A stretch of 51,356 nt of DNA from Nitrospira sp. (GCA_005116945.1 SWDH01000038.1:54122-105477); one strand, 5' to 3'; positions 1-8,843 are shown, counted from the stretch's first letter. Notes: generated from the sequence alone by a model not told the origin. Numbers and translations: made by a program.

Positions 1-1
1 G

Positions 2-706
2 CTGTTTACCGGAACACAGTCAGGCCCAGGCACAACCGCAGGCACGCTGGGCGGACCTAATCTACGAAACAGCCTGAAGTACGCTGGACGTCTGACGTGG
101 AACCTGCTGAACGAGGAGAAGAATCCTGGCTACTACACCAGCGGTACCTACTACGGGACAGCCGGTGATATTCTCGCGCTCGCGGTAGGGGGAGAATACC
201 AGAATGCCGCAGCAGGCTCATTAGCAAATCCAGCTCCGTTCGGGGCTTTTACAAGCGATATCCTGTTTGAGAAAGTCTTCTCGGACAAGGGTGTGTTCAC
301 GTTCAACGCAGAATACAAACGGTACTGGGCAGGGAGCCTCGCGTCCTTTACGGATGCAAGTGCGACGGCTCCATTCGCCACCAACTTTCCTATATTTGGC
401 GGGACATCCTTCACCGGGTACGCAATGTATTTGTTTCCGCAAGAGGTCGGGATCGGGAGATTCCAGCCCTATGGGAGATATACCTTCGTGAACAGTGTGT
501 ATCAAAACGCGCTCGATGAATTTGAAGCAGGCGTGAACTACGTCATTGCCGGTCACAATGCACGCATTTCGACGTGGTGGCGACATGGCAATCTTAGCAC
601 CTCTGCCTCAAACTATCCTGGGACTACTGGCTTTGCTGGGGGTGTTGCTGGTCTCGCTGGTGCGCATCAAGATTCGTTCCATGTGGCCTTGCAGTTGCAG
701 TATTAA
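2..706 (+). CDS. Outer-membrane porin, C-terminal part (5' end outside window)
   Basis: This is the 3' part of a beta-barrel porin gene that begins before the window; the frame is open from base 2 to the TAA at 704-706. The protein is a close paralogue of the complete porin at 6011-7315: both share the stretch SLKYAGRLTWNLLN, a PGYYTSGTYYGTAGDI segment, FQPYGRYTFVNSV and the C-terminal LQLQY. The terminal aromatic residue fits a beta-barrel assembly signal. Alternating hydrophobic strands with glycine- and asparagine-rich loops fit an outer-membrane channel. The substrate cannot be told from sequence. The reading frame of the next gene overlaps its last codons. Confidence 0.8.
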   Translation: MFTGTQSGPGTTAGTLGGPNLRNSLKYAGRLTWNLLNEEKNPGYYTSGTYYGTAGDILALAVGGEYQNAAAGSLANPAPFGAFTSDILFEKVFSDKGVFTFNAEYKRYWAGSLASFTDASATAPFATNFPIFGGTSFTGYAMYLFPQEVGIGRFQPYGRYTFVNSVYQNALDEFEAGVNYVIAGHNARISTWWRHGNLSTSASNYPGTTGFAGGVAGLAGAHQDSFHVALQLQY

Positions 707-1424
707 GGCTGAGCAACGCAAAGCATTACAGGTAGAGACCCTGTCGCAGGTCTCGGAAACAGTGGCATCCAATCGATTGATCAAGGATGTTCTCCAGCTT
801 CTTGTGACGATGACGGCGCAGATGATGAACTCGAAGATCTGCTCGATCATGCTGTTGGACGAAACCAGCGGGGAATTGCGGATTGCGGCAACACAAAGCC
901 TCAGCGAGCAGTATCGCCGGAAGCCGAATCTTAAGATTGGGCAAGGCATTAGTGGGCGCGCAGTGAAAGACCGACGGTCAATCATTGTGCTCGATGTGTC
1001 CACTGAGCGGGACTATATGTATCCGGATATGGCCAAGAAGGAGGGGCTGTGCTCTTTGCTTTCAGTCCCGATGATGGTGCGTGACAAGGCATTGGGCGTG
1101 ATCAATAGCTACACGTCCGTTCCGCATGTCTTCACCGGCGAAGAGGTCAAATTGCTTCAGGCCATTGCCAATCAGGCTGCCGTGGCTATCGAGCATACGA
1201 CGCTGATTGAGAAGTCTCATGAGATGCAGGAAGCCCTGGCGGTTCGGAAGCTGATGGAGCGGGCCAAAGGTTACCTGATGCGTTCGAAGAAGCTGACCGA
1301 AGAAGAGGCCTTCAAGCTCATTCAGCGGCAAAGTATGGATTTTAGAAAGTCCATGCGAGAGATTGCTGAGGCGGTGCTTCTAGCTGGAGAACTCGATCAA
1401 CGGGTTGAAAAACAGCGTGGATAA
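681..1424 (+). CDS. GAF-ANTAR transcription antitermination regulator
   Basis: Predicted cytoplasmic RNA-binding regulator of about 247 residues. An N-terminal GAF sensor domain (about residues 25-170, with IGQGISGRAVKDRR and LLSVPMMVRDKALGVIN) is followed by a C-terminal ANTAR domain (about 180-240: AVRKLMERAKGYLMRSKKL, EEAFKLIQRQSM). ANTAR domains bind paired six-base-loop hairpins in mRNA leaders and prevent termination; four such leaders occur in this window (5914, 23405, 24629, 26309), so it is the obvious candidate trans-acting factor. The start is uncertain. The frame stays open far upstream inside the porin gene; ATG 681 lies 26 bases inside the porin end and has no clear ribosome-binding site. 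Conserved sequence begins near 718, so a native start may have been lost by deletion or translation may be coupled to the porin. The GAF ligand is unknown. Confidence 0.85.
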   Translation: MWPCSCSIKAEQRKALQVETLSQVSETVASNRLIKDVLQLLVTMTAQMMNSKICSIMLLDETSGELRIAATQSLSEQYRRKPNLKIGQGISGRAVKDRRSIIVLDVSTERDYMYPDMAKKEGLCSLLSVPMMVRDKALGVINSYTSVPHVFTGEEVKLLQAIANQAAVAIEHTTLIEKSHEMQEALAVRKLMERAKGYLMRSKKLTEEEAFKLIQRQSMDFRKSMREIAEAVLLAGELDQRVEKQRG

Positions 1425-1472
1425 GGGTTTGGCCTGCCGGGGAAGCTCTCTTCGCAGTGGGCAAGGAATCGA

Positions 1473-2393
1473 TCAAGGCGTCGACTTCGGAGAGGAGGAG
1501 GGGGTTGAACGTGTGCGTTCCTTCTCTTGCTCCACCAGTTTCTGTTTGATCTCCTTCAACTCCTTTCGCAACTCTGCTAGATCCGCATCTCGCTGAGCAG
1601 ATTCCTCCTTCACTGGCGTCGTTGGTTGAGCGGCAGTCGATCGCATGTCCGGTGCAGCAGGCATTGTGGCAAGCAGGCTGTAGTCGATAACCAGAGTGGT
1701 GTCGGTTGAACGGGCCGTCCGATAACTATCAGGGCGCTTGGCGGATTCTGGAACGAAGTGTACTGTGCGATTGGCCAATCCTGTCGGATTGAATGGATGC
1801 CGATCGGCTAGGGTATTCGCGTCGGTCCGTTCTGTCCGTTGGCGATACCCGGTCAAGGTCAGATACAGCGACCGTTCATAACTGTAGAGGGAGCCTCCCG
1901 TTGCTTCTACGGATGCCCCTCTTCCCACCCGCTCTGACTCACACACGCCGGGGAAACGGACGTCCGACAAGCAAAAGACCGTTCCGGCAGATAGCGAGTG
2001 GGCGGGCGTGTCGTGTTTGACGATATGAAAGCCGACCTGCTGGTCCGACGCAGCTCTGGTGAGCCCTTCGACAAGGAGGGGCGCCAGGTACTCAACGTCG
2101 TCATCCCCAAACACTCGAATGGTCTCAGTCTTGTCTGCGGCAAGGTTTCCTACTACGCCTCGGCCGTCCTTGAGGATCACGCCGCGCAGAACTCGAGCCA
2201 TCGTATCCGACGATACTGTCATCGGGTGGGTAGCTTGAAAAGACCGATCGGGAATACGTTCTACAAACACCGCGCCGCGTTCGGACTGATGGATGGTGAT
2301 ATCCAGATCAGGTTTGGACGCACAGGCAGACACGACCAGGGTCATCCCGGTGAGAAGAAGCAGGGCGAGTTGCGGGCGATGAGACAACGGCAA
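1473..2393 (-). CDS. Predicted lipoprotein of unknown function (paralogue of 21185-22114)
   Basis: A 306-residue protein with a lipoprotein signal: a short hydrophobic stretch ending in VVSAC, so Cys23 should be lipidated. The start is TTG 2393, weakly supported by GTGAGAA upstream. The middle contains QATHPMTVSSDTMARVLRG and DDDVEYLAPLLVEGL, mirrored in the lipoprotein at 21185-22114 (QATHPITLDPLLLSQILKG, DDHIQFLAPLLAEGL), so the two are paralogues. The C-terminus is a charged predicted coiled coil (AELRKELKEIKQKLVEQEKE) with a Ser/Pro tail. It is convergent with the GAF-ANTAR gene. I recognise no enzymatic motif; an envelope role is inferred from the signal only. Confidence 0.7.
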   Translation of the reverse strand: MPLSHRPQLALLLLTGMTLVVSACASKPDLDITIHQSERGAVFVERIPDRSFQATHPMTVSSDTMARVLRGVILKDGRGVVGNLAADKTETIRVFGDDDVEYLAPLLVEGLTRAASDQQVGFHIVKHDTPAHSLSAGTVFCLSDVRFPGVCESERVGRGASVEATGGSLYSYERSLYLTLTGYRQRTERTDANTLADRHPFNPTGLANRTVHFVPESAKRPDSYRTARSTDTTLVIDYSLLATMPAAPDMRSTAAQPTTPVKEESAQRDADLAELRKELKEIKQKLVEQEKERTRSTPSSSPKSTP

Positions 2394-2807
2394 TTCTCAC
2401 AGTGAATTGAAGCCGCGAGTCTAGCATAGTTAGACAGGACGAGGACACCGGTAACATTCTTCAGATGCTGAGAGAGAGTTCTACTTGACAGGAGGACTAG
2501 AGACTCCGAATATAGGCCCACATAACGGTATGGGCTGAATATTGGACAACGACTTCCGACGATTCAGCCGGATTGTACGAAGTGTAAGAAAAGGACAATG
2601 GCGTCATGTCGGGATTGACAGAATGACCGGAAGGGCCTTTTCCTCTGCCACAGCATAGCCCTCCACGGTCGTTCACGCATATCGAAACGAGCAGTAGTCG
2701 CCGGCATGAGCAGGACCATTCCCGTCGCCTGTTACGGGGAGCTTCACGCAGGAGTGAACGTCCCGGTCGTAATGTCATGAGTGCGGTGTAGTCACGAGGC
2801 GAAAAGG
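2394..2807. other. Divergent intergenic region between lipoprotein and sensor kinase
   Basis: About 410 bases with no supported gene. It holds TTGACA at 2485-2490 but no good -10 at the right spacing, and GAC-AATGGC-GTC at 2594-2605. The latter has the same six-base loop as the ANTAR leaders elsewhere in the window, but only a 3-bp stem and no convincing partner hairpin. A small hairpin (GGAAGG-GCC-TTTTCC, 2629-2643) follows. The ribosome-binding site GAGG for the kinase is at 2796-2799. Confidence 0.4.
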
Positions 2808-5045
2808 ATGAATGACCATCCTGAGTCCAGAGATCCCAGGCCCTATTCTTGGCTGCCGATCCTTCTCGGTGTGCTGACGATCACCACGCTGAGCATCGGC
2901 ACAATTGCATTCCGCTACATCGAAACACGCATGGTTGCGACAGCAGGCGAAACCCTGGCCCAGACAGCCGCCGAAGTGTCGGACAAACTGGACCGATTTC
3001 TCTTTGAACGGCATGGCGATGTGTTGATGATGGCGAGGACATTCAGCGTGCAGTCATACAATCAGGAATTTCAGTCGGCCTATATCGCCGGGTTGATGAC
3101 CGCATACCCGGATTACCTATGGATCGGCGCCACTGACGAACGAGGAAAGATTGTCGTCGCAACCGACCCGGCCACGGTCGGGCGTGATTACAGCGCCGAA
3201 CCCTGGTTTCAGGCCGTGCGTGGCGGGCAAGGGGTCCATATGGGGGACGTGGAGCCATTCGCTGTGATGGGCGGTCCTGACGCCATAGCCGTGACGGCTC
3301 CCATCGCCGGACTGCGCGGAGAATTCTTGGGGGTCGTGACAACGCGGGTGGGAATTCCTGGACTTGAAGACGTCATGACGAGAACCCTACTGGCATTCCG
3401 GCAGCGAGAGGGAATTTGGGGAGCGCTGGAGTATCAGTTCCTGTCTGAAAAGGGAGTGGCCTTCATCGATTCGGATCTTGAGCATAAGGGCCATGTCAAT
3501 CTCAAACTACTCGGACTCCCGTCGGCGCTGTTACGAGAAGGTACCTTGTCCGGTTACATTGAAGAGGAGCACGAACATCGCCATGTGCCCGTTATTACCG
3601 GCTATGCCAGGACTCAAGGCTTAGGTGATTATGAGGGGTTACATTGGACAGTGCTGATGCGTATGGATCGGCGCGATGTGCTGACGCCGATTCGGGAAGT
3701 TCTCTGGAATCTTGGCTTGGCAGGGAGTGTCGTGGTGGTTCCGACGTTTGGGTTCTTGATATGGACCGTCACACGTGTGAGAAGGGAATATCGGCGCGCG
3801 CAACAGGAGCGCGCGCTCGCCAGAGACGCTGAAGCGTCCCTGCGAAAGAGCGAGGCGCATACGCGGAGTATCGTCGACCTGGCGCTCGATGGCTTCATCG
3901 GGATGGATACAGCGGGAATGATCACCGACTGGAACTTCCAAGCTGAAGAGATATTCGGCTGGACCCGGCAAGAGGCAGTTGGGCGGCTCCTCGCAGCCAC
4001 CATCATCCCGGCACAACATCGGGAGGCCCACGAACAGGGATTGCGTCGTTTTCTTGCAACCGGCGTAGGACCGATGCTGAACACCAGGATCGAGATCACT
4101 GGTGTCCATCGTGGCGGACACGAGATTCCAATTGAACTAGCGATTTCGCCGTCCTTGGGACAGGGAGGCATCTACACGTTCAGTGCGTTCGTGCGGGATA
4201 TCTCGGCGCGGAAACGGACGGAGACGCAGAGCCGCATGCATGAAGAGGAACTGCAACGACTCAACGAGGCCTTGGACAGGCGTGTGCAGGCCCGCACGCA
4301 AGAGTTGGCCACCGTCAACAAATCGTTGCTTGCGGAAGTGGCCGAACGGATGCAGACGCAGATATCGCTTGAGCAAAGCCGGCAAGACTTGCAGAAGTTG
4401 GCATTCGAGCTGTTGCGTGTGCAGGAGGATGAGCGGCGTCGAATCTCACGCGATTTGCACGATGACATCAATCAGCGCCTTGCGTTGCTTGCCATGGATA
4501 TTGAAGCGGTGGGACAGCAGCTTGATTCCTCAACAGATCCCAGGGGCCGGGCCGTCCAAGAGATACAAGAGCGGGTTGTGGAGTTGTCCGATGCGGTGCG
4601 TCGCTTGGCCTATCAGCTTCATCCTTCCATTCTCGATGACCTCGGCCTCCCGATCGCTCTGCAGCGGTTGGTGGAAGACGTCACCGCTCGAAGCCGTATC
4701 CAAGGGAGCTTTGGACACAAGAATATTCCTGCAACCATCCCTCAGGAGATCGCAAGCTGTCTCTACCGCGTTACCCAAGAAAGTCTCAACAACGTGGTTC
4801 GCCATGCAGAGGCGTCTCAAGTCGATGTGGAGTTGACCGGGGCTCAATCGGAGCTGGTGGTGACGATTACAGATAATGGAGTAGGATTTGACTCCGAACA
4901 ACTCCGGAACGGATCGCATGGACTGGGGCTGCTCGGCATGAAAGAGCGAGTCGCCTTGGTTCACGGGAACTTACACGTCGTGTCTGCAGTGGGGAAGGGA
5001 ACGAGGGTGCAGGTGGTGGTGCTCGTTCCAGCGGGGGTTGCATGA
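2808..5045 (+). CDS. Membrane sensor histidine kinase (Cache-PAS-HisKA_3-HATPase)
   Basis: A 745-residue NarX/DegS-type histidine kinase. ATG 2808 is chosen because GAGG lies eight bases upstream; an in-frame GTG at 2781 would add nine residues. Layout: TM1 about 14-35; a periplasmic double-Cache-like sensor domain to about 285; TM2 about 298-321; a PAS domain about 349-470 (DGFIGMDTAGMITDWNFQAE); a coiled-coil linker; HisKA_3 with DERRRISRDLHDD, phospho-acceptor His551; and an HATPase_c domain with ESLNNVVRHAE, DNGVGFD and GLGLLGMKERV. Its stop overlaps the start of the response regulator by four bases (ATGA), so the two form a translationally coupled pair. Cache domains usually bind small periplasmic ligands; which one is unknown here. 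Confidence 0.92.
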   Translation: MNDHPESRDPRPYSWLPILLGVLTITTLSIGTIAFRYIETRMVATAGETLAQTAAEVSDKLDRFLFERHGDVLMMARTFSVQSYNQEFQSAYIAGLMTAYPDYLWIGATDERGKIVVATDPATVGRDYSAEPWFQAVRGGQGVHMGDVEPFAVMGGPDAIAVTAPIAGLRGEFLGVVTTRVGIPGLEDVMTRTLLAFRQREGIWGALEYQFLSEKGVAFIDSDLEHKGHVNLKLLGLPSALLREGTLSGYIEEEHEHRHVPVITGYARTQGLGDYEGLHWTVLMRMDRRDVLTPIREVLWNLGLAGSVVVVPTFGFLIWTVTRVRREYRRAQQERALARDAEASLRKSEAHTRSIVDLALDGFIGMDTAGMITDWNFQAEEIFGWTRQEAVGRLLAATIIPAQHREAHEQGLRRFLATGVGPMLNTRIEITGVHRGGHEIPIELAISPSLGQGGIYTFSAFVRDISARKRTETQSRMHEEELQRLNEALDRRVQARTQELATVNKSLLAEVAERMQTQISLEQSRQDLQKLAFELLRVQEDERRRISRDLHDDINQRLALLAMDIEAVGQQLDSSTDPRGRAVQEIQERVVELSDAVRRLAYQLHPSILDDLGLPIALQRLVEDVTARSRIQGSFGHKNIPATIPQEIASCLYRVTQESLNNVVRHAEASQVDVELTGAQSELVVTITDNGVGFDSEQLRNGSHGLGLLGMKERVALVHGNLHVVSAVGKGTRVQVVVLVPAGVA

Positions 5046-5686
5046 GCAAGCCTCGGGTTCTGTTGGGTGACGACCATACCTTGGTGTTGGAAGGATTTCG
5101 GAAACTGTTGGAGGATCGGTGCGAGATCGTCGGGGTGGCGGAAGATGGCCGCACGTTGGTTCGAAAGGCCTACGAGCTGAAGCCTGACATTATCACGCTC
5201 GATATCTCGATGCCCGAACTCAACGGGGTCGATGCCGCCAGAAAGTTGAAGAAGATTCTGCCTGACACCAAGCTGATATTTGTGACGATGCACGCGGACC
5301 AGGCTTATGTGAATGAAGCCTTCAAGGCCGGTGCCGCCGGCTATCTGCTTAAGCGATCTGCCGGGTCAGAATTGCTTCAAGCCGTTCAATCAGTCATGGA
5401 GGGACAATGTTATGTCACCCCCCTGGTCGCCAAAGGTCTGGTGGAGTCGGCCATCACAAAGAAGATGCCTGCAGCTCTGAAGGACAAACCCTTAACGGGG
5501 CGCCAACGAGAAGTGTTGCAACTCGTAGCAGAAGGAAAGACGGTGAAGGAGATTGCATCGGCTCTTGCTCTCTCACCGAAGACGGTCGAGTTCCATAAAT
5601 CGCAGATTATGACGCTCCTCGATCTTCACACGACGGCGGAGCTTACAAAATACGCCCTTGTCCACGGCCTCCTCACATCGGATTAG
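5042..5686 (+). CDS. NarL/LuxR-family response regulator
   Basis: A 214-residue two-component DNA-binding regulator. The receiver domain (1-120) has the acidic pair DD10-11, phospho-acceptor Asp54 (ITLDISMPELNG), Thr82 and Lys104 (YLLKRSAG). The LuxR-type helix-turn-helix (about 145-210) has LTGRQREVLQLVAEGKTVKE and ALSPKTVEFHKSQI. It is the cognate partner of the kinase immediately upstream (ATGA overlap). Palindromic sites CCCTAGGG about 65-110 bases downstream of its stop, in front of the porin gene, are candidate operators for it, but this is inference from position only. Confidence 0.92.
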   Translation: MSKPRVLLGDDHTLVLEGFRKLLEDRCEIVGVAEDGRTLVRKAYELKPDIITLDISMPELNGVDAARKLKKILPDTKLIFVTMHADQAYVNEAFKAGAAGYLLKRSAGSELLQAVQSVMEGQCYVTPLVAKGLVESAITKKMPAALKDKPLTGRQREVLQLVAEGKTVKEIASALALSPKTVEFHKSQIMTLLDLHTTAELTKYALVHGLLTSD

Positions 5687-5750
5687 TCCCGTACCTCTCG
5701 CCTGAACATCCGCACCCGTAGCAGAAAGGGCCATAAAATAGGGGCTGGCT

Positions 5751-5791
5751 TCCCTAGGGATATTGTTTCATGTTCCTAGGGAGATCCCTAG
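5751..5791. promoter_or_regulatory. Cluster of CCCTAGGG palindromes, candidate operator
   Basis: TCCCTAGGGA at 5751-5760 is a perfect 10-bp palindrome. TTCCTAGGGA at 5773-5782 repeats it with centres 22 bases apart, about two helical turns. A further half-like copy, TCCCTAGTGT, starts at 5785. Such spacing suits a dimeric regulator, possibly the LuxR-type protein just upstream acting on the downstream porin. No binding data. Confidence 0.4.
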
Positions 5792-5913
5792 TGTGTTTGT
5801 TCTGCTTCTCCGCGTATAGATACCGGCCATGGATCTGGTGATGGTTCGGTCCCTCTGCTCTCAATCAAGGTGTGGGACGGTGTGCGATACATGGGTGGCA
5901 AAGGGCTGGGTGT

Positions 5914-5947
5914 GCGCACAATGGCGTGCGTCGCGACGATGTCGTCG
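5914..5947 (+). promoter_or_regulatory. Candidate ANTAR target RNA (paired hexaloop hairpins) before porin
   Basis: First hairpin GCGCAC-AATGGC-GTGCGT (5914-5931) has five Watson-Crick pairs plus a G-U and a hexaloop with A1 and G4. The second is CGAC-GATGTC-GTCG (5934-5947), four pairs and a hexaloop with G4 but G at position 1. The arrangement, and the AATGGC loop itself, match the leader at 26309-26342. No terminator overlaps it, so control may act on translation or through a structure I cannot see. Confidence 0.6.
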
Positions 5948-6010
5948 AGATGAGGAAGCCCAAGATGCGTGAGTACTAGAATCTCAACAGGGCATGGGAG
6001 GCTGTGACTT

Positions 6011-7315
6011 ATGAAGATAGATCTAAAGAGAGGGTGGAAAATGTGTGCGGTGACTGGGGCCGCGATGGCGCTGGTGGCTGGGATGGCATCCACGGTCCCG
6101 AGCGCCTACGCCGGTGGCACAATCAAGGTTGACGACGACAAGTATATTTCTATCGGAATGGGCATCCGTCAAAGTTTCAATATGGTAGAAGATGGGTCGG
6201 CAAGCGGGTCACAGTGGAGCAACGGCTTCGCGATCAACAATGCTCGTATCTATATCAACGGCGGGATCCATAAGTACGTCAAGTTCGCGTTCAACACCGA
6301 ATGTTTTAACTGTGCGGTTGGGGCAGGTAATGGTAATGGAGGTGCCGGTAATATTTTCGCGTCGAATACTACGATCGGTCTGCTCGATGCGATCGGGCAG
6401 TTTGAGTTCACTGAGACAGTGAACTTCTGGGTCGGGCGCACATTGGTGCCGACAGAGCGAGGTGAGCTGAACGGCCCCTTCTACCACGCGGTCTTCGATG
6501 GCTTTCGGACACCGTTCAACCAAGCCGACTTCAGTGGGAACATTGGCGCAGGTGGAGCGGGTCTCTATGGCCGTGACAATGGCGTGGTCTTCTTCGGGAA
6601 AGTCCATCCAGGGGGGACACATCTGCAATACGTCGCGTCGGTCTTCCAGGGGCTGCGGTCATCGTTAAACACAGGACCAAATCAAAGAGACAGTCTGAAG
6701 TACGCCGGACGTCTGACCTGGAACTTGCTGAACGATGAGTCGAATCCTGGTTACTACACCAGCGGGACCTATTACGGGACAGCCGGTGATATTTTGGCGC
6801 TTGCAATAGGGGGAGAGTATCAGAATGCAGGCGCTGGTTCGAATGCCAATAAAAGCGCTTTTGGGAGTTTTGTCGGCGATGTTCTGTTTGAGAAAGTGCT
6901 CGATAACAACAATGGCAGGACCAATGGCGTGTTCACAGCCAACGCTGAATACAAACGGTACTGGGCGCAGGGTCTCGCCGCCCAAGGGGGAGCTGCGACT
7001 GGGAATGGAGACTGTTTCTGCCTGTTTAGCGGTACGTCAGTTACTGCGTACGCCTTGTATCTGTTTCCAAATGAAGTCGGGATCGGGAGATTCCAGCCCT
7101 ATGGGAGATATACCTTCGTGAACAGTGTGCACACCGGCGCACTCGATGAATTTGAATTTGGCACGAACTACGTCATTAGCGGTCACAATGCACGCATATC
7201 GGCATTCTGGCGGACTGGTAGTCTGGCCCCCGCCGGTGGGCCTACGACGCTTGGCGCCATTGCGGGAGGCAGGCACCAAGACTCTGTCCATCTGGCTTTG
7301 CAGTTGCAGTACTGA
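6011..7315 (+). CDS. Outer-membrane porin
   Basis: A 434-residue beta-barrel protein with a clear signal peptide: basic start, then a hydrophobic stretch ending near PSAYA (about residue 34). The body is rich in short amphipathic strands and Gly/Asn loops and ends in the aromatic LQLQY. The layout recalls OprO/OprP-like porins, but the family assignment is tentative. The start ATG has GGGAGG nine bases upstream. It is a paralogue of the truncated porin at the left edge of the window. The leader carries the CCCTAGGG sites and a paired-hexaloop RNA motif. Position just before the urea transporter suggests, without proving, a role in uptake of small nitrogen compounds or ions. Confidence 0.8.
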   Translation: MKIDLKRGWKMCAVTGAAMALVAGMASTVPSAYAGGTIKVDDDKYISIGMGIRQSFNMVEDGSASGSQWSNGFAINNARIYINGGIHKYVKFAFNTECFNCAVGAGNGNGGAGNIFASNTTIGLLDAIGQFEFTETVNFWVGRTLVPTERGELNGPFYHAVFDGFRTPFNQADFSGNIGAGGAGLYGRDNGVVFFGKVHPGGTHLQYVASVFQGLRSSLNTGPNQRDSLKYAGRLTWNLLNDESNPGYYTSGTYYGTAGDILALAIGGEYQNAGAGSNANKSAFGSFVGDVLFEKVLDNNNGRTNGVFTANAEYKRYWAQGLAAQGGAATGNGDCFCLFSGTSVTAYALYLFPNEVGIGRFQPYGRYTFVNSVHTGALDEFEFGTNYVISGHNARISAFWRTGSLAPAGGPTTLGAIAGGRHQDSVHLALQLQY

Positions 7316-7332
7316 GGTGGTCGGGTGGTTGT

Positions 7333-7422
7333 GATACGTCGCGAGAGCGGGAGCTATCTGATGAGATGGGAAGGGGCTGCGACAACTCAAGGTGGTGCGG
7401 AAGAATGCTCGTGCGACGTATC
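7333..7422 (+). promoter_or_regulatory. Possible structured leader before urtA
   Basis: GATACGTCGC at 7333-7342 is exactly complementary to GCGACGTATC at 7413-7422, so a 10-bp stem could close a 70-base internal region about 50 bases ahead of the urtA start. I match it to no known riboswitch class. It could equally be a downstream structure of the porin transcript. Confidence 0.35.
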
Positions 7423-7471
7423 CTTCTCCCGGCTGACCTAACATCTATGTGTGTGTGAAAGGAGACTGATC

Positions 7472-8839
7472 ATGGCAACGGATAAACCTAATGAAGTAAA
7501 CCCGGTTGAACCGGGCGGTGCTGCAGAGAGCGAGGCTGGCCCTTCGCGGCGTGAGCTTCTGGTTAAGGGAGGCAAGGTCGTAGCTGGCATTGGGGTTGCC
7601 GCTCTGCTCGGCAATTTGGGCAACTGGGCCCTGTCCTATGCGGCAGACAAGGAACCGATCAAGATCGGTATCCTGCATTCGCTCAGCGGCACGATGGCGA
7701 TCAGCGAAGTGTCGTTGCGGGACACTGTGATGATGGCCGTCGAAGAAATCAACGCCAAGGGTGGGGTGATGGGCCGGATGATCAAGCCGGTCGTCGTCGA
7801 TCCGGCTTCGAACTGGGATCTCTTTGCCGAAAAGGCCAAGCAACTGTTGTTACAGGATAAGGTCTCGGTCACCTTCGGCTGTTGGACCTCGGTCAGTCGT
7901 AAATCGGTGCTGCCGGTCTTCGAGAAGAACAATGGCTTGCTGTTCTATCCCGTACAGTACGAGGGAGAAGAGTGCTCGCGCAATGTCTTTTATACAGGAG
8001 CGGCGCCGAATCAGCAGGCCGTGCCGGCGGTGGACTATCTGATGAGCAAAGAGGGTGGCGGATTTACGAAGTTCTATCTGCTCGGCACCGATTACGTGTA
8101 TCCCCGTACCACCAATAAAATCCTACGGGCGATGCTGTTGGCGAAGAAAGTCCCGGCGGACAAGATCATGGAAGAATACACGCCGTTCCACCATCAGGAC
8201 TATCAAACCATCTGCGGCAAACTGAAGAAATTCGCCGCAGGCGGAGGGGCTGCCGTGATCAGTACGATCAACGGCGACAGTAATGTGCCGTTCTACAAGG
8301 AATTTGCGAACCAAGGGTTGCGGGCCGAAGATGCTCCGATCATGGCCTTCAGCGTGGCAGAAGACGAGTTGCGAGGAATGGACACGTCCGCGCTGGTCGG
8401 TCACCTGGCGGCGTGGAACTACTATCAAAGCGTCGATACGCCGCAGAACAAGAAGTTCGTCGCGGATTTCAAGGCCTACTGCAAGAAGAATAATCTGCCT
8501 GACGGCGACAAGCGAGTCACGGACGATCCGATCGAAGCCGCCTATTTCGGCGTGTATATCTGGAAGCAGGCCGTAGAAAAGGCTGGGTCGGCTGACGTTG
8601 ATAAGGTCAGAAAGGCCGTCTATGGCAGCAAGTTCATGGCGCCGGGCGGTGAGATCATGATGGATGCCGCCAATCACCACACCTATCGGCCGGTGCTCAT
8701 CGGTGAGATCATGGCGGACGGGCAGTTCAAGGTGGTATCTCGTTCACCGGGGCTGGTGAAGCCGGAACCCTGGAGCGAATTTACGAACCCTGAGAAGGGC
8801 TGCGACTGGGTCGGTCATCAAGGAACCTATCAAAAATAG
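7472..8839 (+). CDS. urtA: Urea ABC transporter, substrate-binding protein
   Basis: A 455-residue periplasmic urea-binding protein of the UrtA/AmiC type. The start at ATG 7472 is fixed by AGGAG seven bases upstream; an in-frame GTG at 7451 is unlikely. The N-terminus carries a twin-arginine signal (SRRELLVKGGKV followed by a hydrophobic stretch), so it is probably exported folded by Tat. The mature part has the typical IKIGILHSLSGTMAISE start of the branched-chain-type binding fold, then FGCWTSVSRKSVLPVFE and FYPVQYEGEECS, all characteristic of UrtA. It is first gene of urtABCDE, followed by urease. A hairpin after its stop probably uncouples its level from that of the membrane subunits. Confidence 0.95.
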   Translation: MATDKPNEVNPVEPGGAAESEAGPSRRELLVKGGKVVAGIGVAALLGNLGNWALSYAADKEPIKIGILHSLSGTMAISEVSLRDTVMMAVEEINAKGGVMGRMIKPVVVDPASNWDLFAEKAKQLLLQDKVSVTFGCWTSVSRKSVLPVFEKNNGLLFYPVQYEGEECSRNVFYTGAAPNQQAVPAVDYLMSKEGGGFTKFYLLGTDYVYPRTTNKILRAMLLAKKVPADKIMEEYTPFHHQDYQTICGKLKKFAAGGGAAVISTINGDSNVPFYKEFANQGLRAEDAPIMAFSVAEDELRGMDTSALVGHLAAWNYYQSVDTPQNKKFVADFKAYCKKNNLPDGDKRVTDDPIEAAYFGVYIWKQAVEKAGSADVDKVRKAVYGSKFMAPGGEIMMDAANHHTYRPVLIGEIMADGQFKVVSRSPGLVKPEPWSEFTNPEKGCDWVGHQGTYQK

Positions 8840-8843
8840 TCCG

